DNA from: Marisa cornuarietis
Taxonomy: Eukaryota > Mollusca > Gastropoda > Architaenioglossa > Ampullariidae
Length of the DNA: 64,000 bases
Assembly (NCBI GenBank): GCA_004794655.1
Contig: SMMW01000622.1
Span: forward strand, 9,321,001 to 9,385,000
Reading direction: 5' to 3'
How positions within the stretch are numbered: the stretch's first letter is position 1; each line of letters starts with the position of its first letter. Both the position numbers and the translations under genes were made by a program. The notes beneath the pieces were generated by a model. The model was not told where the DNA came from. It was given only the letters and a program-made list of their open reading frames with translations, and made no database searches. Positions 1-11,200 of this stretch are shown in pieces.

Positions 1-758
1 AACAGGCTATTTGTCCATTGTCTTCTTAACATTTCTTGTAGTGATCCAGGCGTTCTTTTGTCATCTCTGGTACTCTTGTGTCTGATTTTGTTGTTTTATA
101 GTTCAGTAACAAATATCATATCCCTTACCACATACTTCATATTAAAGCTACAGATGGCTGCCTCGATTTTTTTAAAAAGGAAAGCTCAAACGATATCAAC
201 GTTTAGCACCACGTTTCTCAATACTCGCTTTCATGAGTAAAAGCATGTGTTGCAGTCATATTGAAAATAATGCTTAAAATGTTAAATTTTTCTTTTCCTT
301 CATAACAATAAGAGACACTTTTCAAAATATATGATTTACACGCGATAAACTTGCCTTTATACACGTCACACGTGCTTACGCATGATAAGTCTGTGTTTCT
401 TCTAAGTACACTCACGTCAGGCACTGACATGCGAAAGAGGTTCAATAAACTCTCGTGTGAAATGCAAATATATTCTACACACATACACATCTGTAATCTC
501 CAGTTTATTAATCAGCCTAAATCAATGTTGACCGGCGGGTACGTTCAGTGAGAGCAAAGCTACCTCAAATCAGTGGTGAGGTGTAGCCACCTCTGTCTAA
601 AGAGCGCTGGCTACTGCTGTAGAGAAAAGAAAACTTTGCTCTACCATACTTAACACCAGTTTTGCGAAGCAGCTATTTCCATAATTGCCTGAGGATTACA
701 TTCTTCAAAGGTTACAACCATGGATCGAGGATGCATGCAGCTCGGGGAACACTCAAGC

Positions 759-802
759 GTGTGTGTGTGTGTGTGTGTTTGAGAGAGAGAGAGAGAGAGA
801 GA
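759..802. repeat. Compound (GT)n-(GA)n microsatellite
   Basis: About ten GT units at 759-778 are followed, after TT, by eleven GA units at 781-802. Confidence 0.9.
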
Positions 803-1046
803 TTGATTCTTGATTGCTTCAAACACGGTGTAAGCATCTAATAAAGTAACTACACAGCATTTTAAAACTGCTATACATACAATCCGTTAATGAACAACGT
901 CAAGACCAGTTATACTCAACTTCTATACACACATGTACAAAGAAACTACACAAGCAATACAAATACAAAACATATTTATTAATCATTTTCAGGAAATAAA
1001 AACAGACATACACTTCAAAAACACAGCATTTATGACTATACTCCTC

Positions 1047-1050
<4 letters not shown>

Positions 1051-1143
<93 letters not shown>

Positions 1144-1154
1144 CACACACACAC
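1051..1154. repeat. (AC)52 microsatellite
   Basis: This is an almost pure AC array of 104 bp with one GC interruption near 1137. Translated, it gives meaningless poly-His-Thr frames. Confidence 0.95.
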
Positions 1155-1287
1155 CTATTGCCCTACTCGTATGCCATTACCCTAAGCCTCAACACTTATG
1201 ACGAAGAAAGAGATAAAAAGATGATAATGATGATTTCATTGATATGTACTGGATTTATGATATACTCTTGAGACAGATTAGATTGAA

Positions 1288-1290
<3 letters not shown>

Positions 1291-1359
<69 letters not shown>
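1291..1359. repeat. (GT)n microsatellite, opposite polarity to the 1.05 kb array
   Basis: A pure GT array of 69 bp lies 136 bp after the AC array. A short (AT)n run follows at about 1374-1386. Because AC and GT are complementary, the two arrays form an inverted pair. Confidence 0.95.
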
Positions 1360-1361
<2 letters not shown>

Positions 1362-4300
1362 CAAACTATGTCATATATATATATATAACAAATGTGTTTA
1401 CGTGCTTCAGACACTGATGATCGCTATCGATGGACACTCAAAAGCATACCGAGGCTTTGCCGATGTTTGCCGTCAGCTGTCGTGCCAAGCGAACCGTTTC
1501 ACAAAACTCGCCGACTGTCGTTTTATTCTGTTGATTTACTGATCTTTGTTACAGATCGACTGCCACGTTGATGTCCCGTCGATGGCTTGTCAGTGTCGCA
1601 TGAATTTAGTTCTGTTTTAAAACTAATGATCATAAATCTCATTAAGAACATGCTTAAACCATCTCTTCTAGGTCAAAGTGTAAAAACAGTAACCTTGGTG
1701 TCGCAGTGGCCGCATGAGCAAAATTCTATAAAGGGAGTCGGAAAGCTTCTCAGACTTTTGAGAAATCTCCATTCACGGGGCTTCACCCACTCCACGGCTT
1801 TTGTCTTTCTACCAAGTTGGGCGACTTACCGATAACTTTACAATCATGCAGTCTAACTCGTGCTTTAAACCATTGTTTAGTTTTACCGGTGTTCTCTACA
1901 GTTATGTAGTCTCACTCTTTTTCTGGTCTCCTTTTTTTTAGTTCTTTTTTCAGTGAAGCCACTGTACGAAAGGTACAAAAGCAATTTCAGAGTTTTATTC
2001 TATGTTTGGTTCTGACCACAGTCACGTTTAAAAAAGAATAAAAAGCACTTCTTAGTTTTGTTTCTTGTTTGGGTTTTTTTCCTTTTTTTGTTTTTGTTAT
2101 CACTATATTTTGTGGTGCTTAATTATATTGCATAGAAATGTAAATCCAATGTTAGTGCATATGTTAGTGTTGGAGTTTGGGCTATAGTTAGTTATGGCTA
2201 GTTATGGTGAGGACTAGAGTTTGAGGTTGATTACCTGACAAAATAAACGGACAGCATGCAGAGGCGGGGTGGGGGAGGGGGGGCGCTAAACTGGGTGAGA
2301 AAACAAAACTCACTCTTGAGTCCCTTATGTGTACCGGTTTGCGTTCCCTCACTTGCAGTTACAACCGTTAAGGGAAATGCAATTCTGCATCGACGCCATC
2401 TGGCTGCTTGTTTAAAGACTTTTCATCAGTTTTTGTGAAAAATGGCCCAGGTGACATGTCGCGAAGATCCAGCTGGCAGACGAAATTGAAGATATACAAT
2501 ATAATTACAAAATGATGACGTGGCAAAACAAGACTTTATGCTAGAAGGTATACAGGCTTGTTGACATTAGACTGGATGTTGTGGTACCAACAATTTTTGA
2601 ATAAACATGTTTACAATCAAAAGGCCATGTTCCTCCTTTGCCAAAAAAATGTCATCAACTATCTAGCCATTGTATCATATATGTTTCGGGTTGGCTTATT
2701 GGTCGTCATTAAAATTCATGTTTTTAATTCGTGCCTCCACTTGTTTTATTTAGCGCTTACAATTTGTCTCCACGTTTTTCATTTAAAAGAGACATTTCTT
2801 ACCTAAGCAGCAAGATTATCAACTACGCGATATAGTCGTCATGTTTTAGTTTAATGGTTGGTGACTGGCTGGTTGCATAAATGAAAATATGGAGGGGAAG
2901 GGACTGGGTAGCTTTCATGGTGTGTGTGTGTGGCGGCTTGGATGGATTAGACTTCATTTGTAGCCATATGTAAAAAAGACACGTATAGTGATTGGTCATT
3001 AAAGTATGCGTAGTTAACTAGGATGCTCAAGGAACGTAAGGAATTATTTTTTTTAAAAGATGGCAAGACGTCAGGAATCAAACGTGTAGGAAAAAAGTTA
3101 AAGAGTTTCAAGAAGTATGAATTTGTCTTAACCTGTCCCCACATCCCAAAAAAGCAAGTATTATTATATTAATAAAAGAATAGATATATTTTAGACGATC
3201 TTGCTGTTAGGTGGTATACATATTGTCAATAACCTGTAGTTAATGGTCTCACGAACAAACAAGCAGCACTGGTATATTTAGTCAGAAGACACCAAGATCA
3301 ATCACAAAAACCTGGACAAAATCTGTAATCCTTACTCTTCATTGAAGTGATCTGTTATTTCTCTCAAATGCACGTGGTCTGTTTAAATTAAAAAAGAGTT
3401 CTATTTTCAGGGATGCAAATTAGACGTGTTGACATTCAAATTTAAGCAGTTACCTCCTTTAATTGCTTTTAACCAAAAAAAATGGAATTTTATTATCATA
3501 TATTCATAGTTATAAATTTTATTATTTACAGTTTTAATTATAAAGCTTTACAAGAATAATACACAGAAAATGGCATTGAATACAGCTAAAAGGCGGGAGG
3601 AGTGAGCACATCTTTTGTTGATTTTCAATGATGACCCGCCACGCATCTGCTCTCAATGTCACAGTGCCCTTTTGGAGTAAGCCAGCTGATGTTAAGCAAC
3701 ATTTCAATTTACTTTCTTTCTCTTATGGATTCCCTTCGAAATAAAACTTTACCTTCGACTTCACGTCAGGTACTTCCCAACAGCACAACCACTATATATT
3801 GTCATCGACATCGTTTTTTGTCTTCTCGTCGTCCATCATCATCATCATCTGTGAGTGATGAATTCTTTACGATTTTACCTGCAGTTTGTGTGTCTGTATT
3901 AGGGGGAAGTATTGGGGAAAGGGTATAGACGGTAAGAGTGCGAAGGGACAAGTTCCGTCAACAGAACAGCAGTGTAAGTAAACAAGAGAACAGCAAGGTA
4001 AGTAAACACTCCTTTTTTTCCTTGCGACCCCCCCCCCCCCGTTGACCGGTGAAACATCCCGGCTATACCACAAAACAGAGCATCACTACGTCTTCTCCTG
4101 AGTTAAGGGTCACAACAAAGGTCGCCATTTTATGAGATTTCGTCACTCACGACGAAGCCTAAGAAACGCAGATATTGTTTCACTTGGTCACAGTCAGTAG
4201 TAATAAGTTTTTGGAAATGAGTACCAGTGATGGTTGTGTTGTTGAACAGTCTGGCGCGCGTTTTTTTCTATATAGATATTTCTTTGATGTGACTGGCGAA

Positions 4301-4543
4301 TAACCTTTTTTTCATATTCAAGTATACGAGAAAGAGAGAGACTACATTTACCGTTGAGCCAGAAAACCGCACAAAGGTTCATCACTGTATTACCGGGAGT
4401 GTCGCGTAGCCATGATGTACTGACATGGACACCTCCGAGCACGTGGATCATGATGAGTGGGAATCTCAGCACGCTCCAGACAGCCTCAGAGTGGGCTAAA
4501 GAAAGAAGGAAAAATGGACAGAAGTTTCGTTCGACTTTTTCAA

Positions 4544-4589
4544 AACACACACACACACGCACGCACGCACGCACACACACACACACACA
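4544..4589. repeat. (AC)n/(ACGC)n microsatellite
   Basis: AC dinucleotides are interrupted by four ACGC tetranucleotide units. The array lies in a region with no gene call. Confidence 0.9.
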
Positions 4590-6332
4590 TTTGAGTGTGG
4601 AAAACCAACCGTCCTGCAGTAACACTAATGTAACATCTATCTAAACCTGCCGGGAGAGAGAGTTTGGACAAGGAAGTATGCGTCGCTTTCGGGTTTTTTT
4701 CAGTTTTATAGCCATACGTGACTGACCCGCACAGCAACACTCTTCACGGGTCAGGTGTTATCCTAATAATAAAAGCATTTCTATATCGCATTTCCCTGCT
4801 GGTGACAAGCTCAATGTGCTTTGACAATAACATTCAGCTAACAGCATGTATGTAGATTAGTAGATTTTACAGTGCATTTTTCCCAATAGTAGGCGCAATG
4901 TGTTGTACAGAACTTAAACAAGAAGTAAAACCCACAGCATTGCAAGGAGTAACATTTCGCGTTTCTTACAGTCATGAGAGGGGGGAGGGGAAGAAAGATT
5001 TGTTTGAATACTTAGTTTGAAGTTTAAGGTCAACCCAGTTGAGAGCAGAGTCCTGCCACTGAAGAAGCGAGGGCGACAGTAGCCTAGAAACATAACCGGA
5101 CAAGATGCAAGATCACACAAACATCAGACAACATCGCTGAGATGCAATGATCCAAAATATAATTTGCAGAACATGGGGCCAGAAAGTACATGGTTCGCAG
5201 ATCAAAAAGTGCATGGTCCGCAGTGCCTAAAAAGCTAGAAGTTTCAGTAAAGTGGACACAAATAATCATTTAAAGATAAAACTTCAAGCATGTAGCGAGT
5301 TGCGAGTTATCACGCTTCGTGGAAAAGATTTGGAGCTTTGCATTTTTGTTTCTAACTGGGAATCGCTTTTGTCAGCAATGATTGTGTTCTGTTCTTTGTA
5401 ATACAACTTATTTGGAACATAATACAGTATCTAGGTGACAGCTGAATGTAACACGTTACAAAGCGAGATGGTAAAACGAAGAACATGATGCAAAGGCCGT
5501 TATAGTGGACTAAGATGTCCATATGAAGAGATGACGTGGCACAGGTATTGAAGAACAATCTAGAACAGAGGCAAATAGCGCAACAAAAGGAATTTGTAGG
5601 AAATACCAAAGGAAGGAAGTAGATCGATGGATGAGACAAAACAACAGAGAAACTGGGGCGTCTACGGTCAGACGATCGAGCACATGCTTGTGTCTTCCGG
5701 ATTTTTGTTTGTTTGTTCCATTGGTTGGTTGTTTTTTTTATTTTTCATCCTTGCGCAGTCTTCGTCACTTGTCCTGCAAGGGCTTACTCTTAAAAGCTGT
5801 GAATTGCTCGAGGCTTCATGATAGCGTTGATCTGTTGTTGCTTAAATATTGTTTGATCGGTTGGTTATTGTCTGGTGTAGTTTGATTTTGTCGGGCATGC
5901 CTACCATAAATTGTGTTTGCTTTGTTTTCTATTGTTCTAACAACACCTGGTGGTCGAGCTACTGCACGGTCGATGACATATTTATATATAACTGTTTTAC
6001 AGTAACATGAGCAAATTATTGGCCTTTTTGGCGAAATAAATCTATAGAGAGGGAGGAGGGACTATAGAAGTTATGGGGGGAGAGCAAGGAGGTAAGGTCG
6101 ACTTTTATTGTGCTCGCTAATAGTCACAGATCAGGATTCTAGACGTAGAGTTACAAACAGCGAATAAAAAATAAATAATCTTTATACACTGTCAGGCCTT
6201 TTATCATTTCCTAGTCCTTGACCGATTATATGTCCATAGCTGTGCTCTACGCACAAGCTGTGCAAGGATTACAGTATCGGTTGTACGGTTCTGATTCAGG
6301 TCAGACATGCTATCAAGGACGGACCGGGCCGG

Positions 6333-6431
6333 TCATTTCGCCCCAAGACCATTTCGTCCCACACCAAAAGTCATTTGTCAAACGTATAGGTCCATTTCGT
6401 CTCATGTATGGTCCATTTCGTCCCAAGACAG
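6333..6431. repeat. Short direct repeats of a CCATTTCGTCCC-type motif
   Basis: Four related 12-13 base copies (TCATTTCGCCCCA, CCATTTCGTCCCA, CCATTTCGTCTCA, CCATTTCGTCCCA) are spaced by roughly 13-40 bases. No coding capacity is evident. The family is not identified. Confidence 0.7.
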
Positions 6432-7472
6432 AACACGGCAGTACTGCTGCTTCCCCCCACCTCTTTTTTATATATAGTTATTATTTATTGATACCTGCAA
6501 GTCATTTTGGGTGCTATACGAATTTCATGTAATTGTTCAATTAGCGTTATCAAAAATTTAATCAATCTCTGTCATTTCTTCGTTACTACGAAAACCAGAC
6601 ACTTTTCTAAAACAAAACACATTCGATATCAGAGCGTATTTTGTTAAATTTATCCTATCGGAAAGGTCGTGTAAGTGAGAGATTTACAATATAATGGTAA
6701 TTAAATGGCACTTTCACCGGCTACGGTGATTTCGTGTCACCAGTATGCAGTTCATACAAACACAAAGGGCCACCAACCTCGCGACCGAGGAGAATATAAT
6801 TATAGGCTTTCCTGTGGTGTGTGTCACCATTGCCACGTCCGGCAGCTGACGTGGGGTCCCGATATTGGCGACTATAGATCGGGGTATGGTAATTGTCAGG
6901 GAACAGAGAACGTGTAACCAAAGATCCTACATAATATATATACACACACACAAACACATTTTTCACTGGTGTAGCTGCGGCGTACGTCTGATAACGGACT
7001 GCACTATATGTATATGTTACGAACACCACACAGCTCCATCGATCGTGCTGCTTATTACCTGAGTAGTAAATTACTTGTTCAACAGTCGGAAGGGTAGCCG
7101 AAGTTTGTTAGCAAAGAATTTCTTTAAGTCGTATAGGGAAAAGGGAAACACGAAAAGCTATTTAAAGTTCCTTTTATTCATTTTTTCTCTTGTTGAAGTT
7201 TTTACCCTTCCTTATTTCCTTTTCTTTTAGCTTCTTTGATTCGATCTTCCTTCACTCACACTTAGTTTTAGATAACTACACACACTTGACAATGATAATT
7301 AATGACCAACTTTATTTGTCCCAGTGGGCAATTTGAATATGGGAATGTGCTCTAGTTCAACAATGAATGGAAAATGAAAAAAAGAAAAAAAGTGTGCAAG
7401 TAACATGTATCATATATATATATATAGATAAAAAAACTTACAAGGAAATCAAGTATACACATACAACATCAC

Positions 7473-7493
7473 ACGCACACACACACACACACC
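7473..7493. repeat. (AC)n microsatellite
   Basis: A short AC run. A similar one lies at about 7704-7723. Confidence 0.85.
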
Positions 7494-8136
7494 ACTGACA
7501 GCTCATCTATAAGATTAAGCAGCTGGACTGCAGATGGCACAAATGATTTTAGGTGTCTGTTACTCTTACATATAGGCATGACACTTGATAGCTATCTAAA
7601 CTGCCTTCGGAAATGGGTCAGCTGATTGTGCAAATATGTAATAAGTGAAATTTATTTCTCTCGCTGCGATTTTCTATAATTAATATATCACTCTCCATAT
7701 TTTACACACACACACACACACGCAGAATGCAAATATACATGTGCACATGCCAATCATAGAGTGAACAACAGACCCGAAGCAGAAACAGTCTGATCTATGT
7801 TTTGCCTTTCAGGATTTTTGTGGGGGGTTTTTGTTTTGTTTTGTTTGCGTTTTATAAAAAGAAGTGTCACTTGAACAGCAGCAGAGCAAAATAAGATGAT
7901 GAAGACCACGCCTCCCACGCAAACACATGCAGTTACTCGACTTTGCACCCCAGGCCTGTCTTTTGATAATGGCAGACCATTTATCGAAATGACAATCTAT
8001 GCGACTGAGAAAGTAAAAGGTAAAAGCGTTCCCTCATGACAACACATCACGTTAGGGGGTTTCAGACGGGATGAGGGTCGTCGTTGGCGAAATGAGGCTC
8101 AAGACAAGCCCGTCTAGCCATGTGACTTTATTTTAT

Positions 8137-8155
8137 CCAATCGTGTTTCAACACG
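8137..8155 (+). promoter_or_regulatory. ER stress response element-like site (ERSE)
   Basis: The sequence CCAAT-N9-ACACG differs by one base from the ERSE consensus CCAAT-N9-CCACG, and the nine-base spacing is exact. It lies 110 bp upstream of the PDI start codon, where such elements occur in ER chaperone genes. In the known system NF-Y binds CCAAT and ATF6 or XBP1 binds the other half. That this copy works is an inference from position and spacing. Confidence 0.6.
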
Positions 8156-8264
8156 CCTGTTGATCCGTGAATATTACCTCTACCGGAACTACTACCGGTG
8201 CCACGTTGAGAGTACTGTTCTTTTACATTTTATCTTTTCCAGGAGCCACATCTGCTTGCGCAAA

Positions 8265-11200
8265 ATGAAAGTTTCTATCATCATATTACTTTCATGTTTG
8301 ACTGCTACATTTGCAGAGGATGTGAAGGAAGAAGAAGGAGTTGCTGTATTGACAACCAAAAATTTCAACTCGTTCGTTGGCGATAATGAGTTCGTTCTTG
8401 TGGAATTTTGTAAGTAGCAACTTAAAATGAAACGGTGGTCACCTACTTGCTACGAAAAATCTTTTCTGTATGCCCTACGTCACCGGCAATAAGTTAACGA
8501 TAATAGGATTGTTGTAAAGTAATTCTTAGCTGCTTGGCTATTCGTAGAATATTTGTCGTCTGCAATGTCGCGCAAAGCGAGCTTGTTAATCAGCAACTTC
8601 TACACGGCAGACACTATTTTATTATTGGCGGATAGCTAGCCATATGGCTGGGAGTATATCACACGTACTGTGAAAAGATTCATTGATACATATTAAAGAA
8701 ATTTTTTTTCTCGAATAAAATGTCAAGTAGTCGGTGTTCGAGTCCAGAAAACAGTTCAAATTGATATTAAATTGACCGTTAGTGGAAGTCAGGCAGTTTA
8801 TCGCTTAATAAGGATCATTCAATGTTTATCGGATAAAAAATGTTAACATGAAGTAGGTAATTTAGGTTATATTCCCATTTATAGTTTATATTTACTTAAT
8901 GTAGTTGCTTAAATTAAAAATCCCAAGTTTAACTAACATTCCAGACTTTAAATTGTAGATAAGACAAAGGATGAGGCTATTTTCACAAATTACTTTTAAG
9001 AGTGATAAAACGGTTGTTTTCTTGCATTAGCAGTATATTTTGTGTAATGTACATATTGTTCTTGTTTGTAAACAAATGTTTATTCATGAAATAACTTTTG
9101 TTAACAGATGCACCATGGTGCGGTCACTGCAAGGCACTGGCTCCTGAATATGCTAAAGCTGCACAGACTCTAAAAGATGAGAACTCCAAAATCCGTCTTG
9201 CCAAAGTAGATGCCACAGTAGAGTCTGAACTTGCAGAAAAATACAGTGTCCGTGGTTATCCCACAATCAAGTTTTTCCGCAGTGGTGGCACTCCTTCAGA
9301 TTATCAAGGTGAGTATTAGATCTATATAATTTATATTTTCATATCATTCATTTGTGTAATATTGCTTTATTAAAACATCAGAGTTGAATTTCTTTGCTGT
9401 TATCTAAATCACAACATTCTTAGCTCTATTTTTGGGTGTTTTTTGGGGGTAGATTATGAGGTATTTTGCATTTTAGAACAATGAAATATATTTTACCATT
9501 TCATGTACGTAATGCCTGCTGCTTTGAGAAGTCATTTGGTTAGAACGTTTTAATGTCCTAGAACATACCAATGGTTCAAGATTAGAATAATGGGTTTGCT
9601 GAAGAGATACTGGCTAAAGCATATGTTTTGTCACTGTCTTGCACCCAGCTTGATGCTGTAGAGTACATATCATGTTCACATGCAGCTGGGCGCCAAGCTT
9701 CAGACATTGTCAACTGGCTCAAAAAGAAGACTGGGCCACCAGCTCAAGAGCTGAAGACTGCTGATGAAGCCAAAACATTTGCAGAGAAGGAGGAAGTTGT
9801 TGTGATTGGCTTTTTCAAGGTAGGTTGTACAATTGCTCCTTCATTTTCTATACTTCAAGTGCCATTCTTTGAATGCTGTATCACATAAGCTGTAAGATGG
9901 AATCGGCAAAGTTCAATTGGTTTGACATGTGTATGTACGTATCTCTTTCATTTCTGTTACATACTGTAAAGCGGTTAAGTCGATCTAGAGAAAAAACACT
10001 TTGGCATGATTCTTTGATGGAGCATAGCATGTTGGTAGTGGGGTGTTACCATCAGAATGTATAAATGCAAGTACAATCAGTTAATTACTGGAGAAAGTTA
10101 CGTGTTGTATTTAATAATATAGACTAAAATTCGTATTTAATGTGTGTGTAGGATCAGGAGAGTGAACAGGCTGTTGCCTTCAAGAAAGTTGCTAGCACTA
10201 TTGATGACATTCCCTTTGGCATCACTTCCGAGGCTGGTGTTTTCAAACAGTACAATGTTGACAAGGATGGTATTGTTCTTTTGAAAAAGGTAACATGAAG
10301 ATTCTTCTCCCTGATACTCATTTCAGTCTGTATTTTTTCATTGCCTCTAGTGAACTGAAATCTGTTTCTGTGAATCTTTCAGTTTTCTGTAATGCTCAGA
10401 ATGATGTCTACTCCCAGTTTTCCTTATTTTCCTGTGATTACTTTTTGAAAGATAGTTAAACACATTTGCTGATACTTAGCTTTGGACACAAAGCACATGA
10501 GTAATCCAATAATTTGTGGGACATGTTGAATCTCCTCGGCAGTTCGATGAGGGCCGCAATGACTTCGAGGGTGACTATGAAGATGATGCCATCACCAAAT
10601 TTGTCCGTGCTAATCAGCTGCCTCTGGTTGTTGAGTTTACACAAGAGGTTGGTTTCTTGTTGTCGGATCTATATGCATATATATTTTAGAATGCTTCTAC
10701 AATGTTCTGCAATAATATTCTATTACAGAGCAGCAATTAACACATTCTCATGTCTTCTGCCTTCATTTCAGCATGTCATTTTGCAATCTGAGCTGTCTTG
10801 TTGATTTCTTAATTTGTGATATAAAAATATAAAAATCTTCATTTATTATTATTATTATTATTATTATAGTGTTTTCATCTTTCACCAGTCTGCCCAAAAG
10901 ATCTTTGGTGGTGAAGTAAAGAACCACATCCTGCTGTTTGTGAAGAAGGATGGTGGAGAAGACACAATTGAGCAATTCCGTGCTGCAGCTGGCAATTTCA
11001 AGGGAAAGGTACTAGATCTATATATTAGAAGCTCAGATAGCTAAACTGGTGTCTAGCAGGATTCTGAGATCAAAGTGCACATTGATCTTGAAATTTAAAT
11101 AAGCTACTTGACATCTTTTAACCAAGAAGCTAGTGGATGATTTTTCCTAATTATTGGGTATATTTTGTGCATCACAGTAGTTATACTTATACTGCCCCAA

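Larger units (their letters stand above)
1..8136. other. Gene-poor region with simple repeats
   Basis: No open frame here resembles a known protein or joins to another through plausible splice sites. The region holds long dinucleotide arrays (listed separately), a run of 13 C at 4028-4040, poly-pyrimidine stretches and a short tandem motif near 6.33-6.43 kb. The longer open frames around 1.0-1.4 kb and 4.5 kb are artefacts of AC/GT arrays read as His-Thr or Cys-Val. The part just before 8.26 kb is the upstream region of the PDI gene. Confidence 0.6.

Noticed and set aside
900..1542. Several long open frames with poly-Cys-Val or poly-His-Thr
   Set aside because: They are translations of the (AC)n and (GT)n arrays in different frames, with no splice context or family similarity.
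4354..4470. Ankyrin-like peptide (RDTPGNTVMNLCA) on the minus strand
   Set aside because: A single short match-like segment with no neighbouring repeat or supporting exon; too little to call a gene.
6333..6431. CRISPR-like spaced repeats
   Set aside because: Motifs are 12-13 bp with irregular short spacing in an animal genome; not a CRISPR array.
8160..8264. In-frame upstream ATG for PDI at 8160
   Set aside because: It would put 35 residues before the signal peptide; the ATG at 8265 gives a normal signal sequence.
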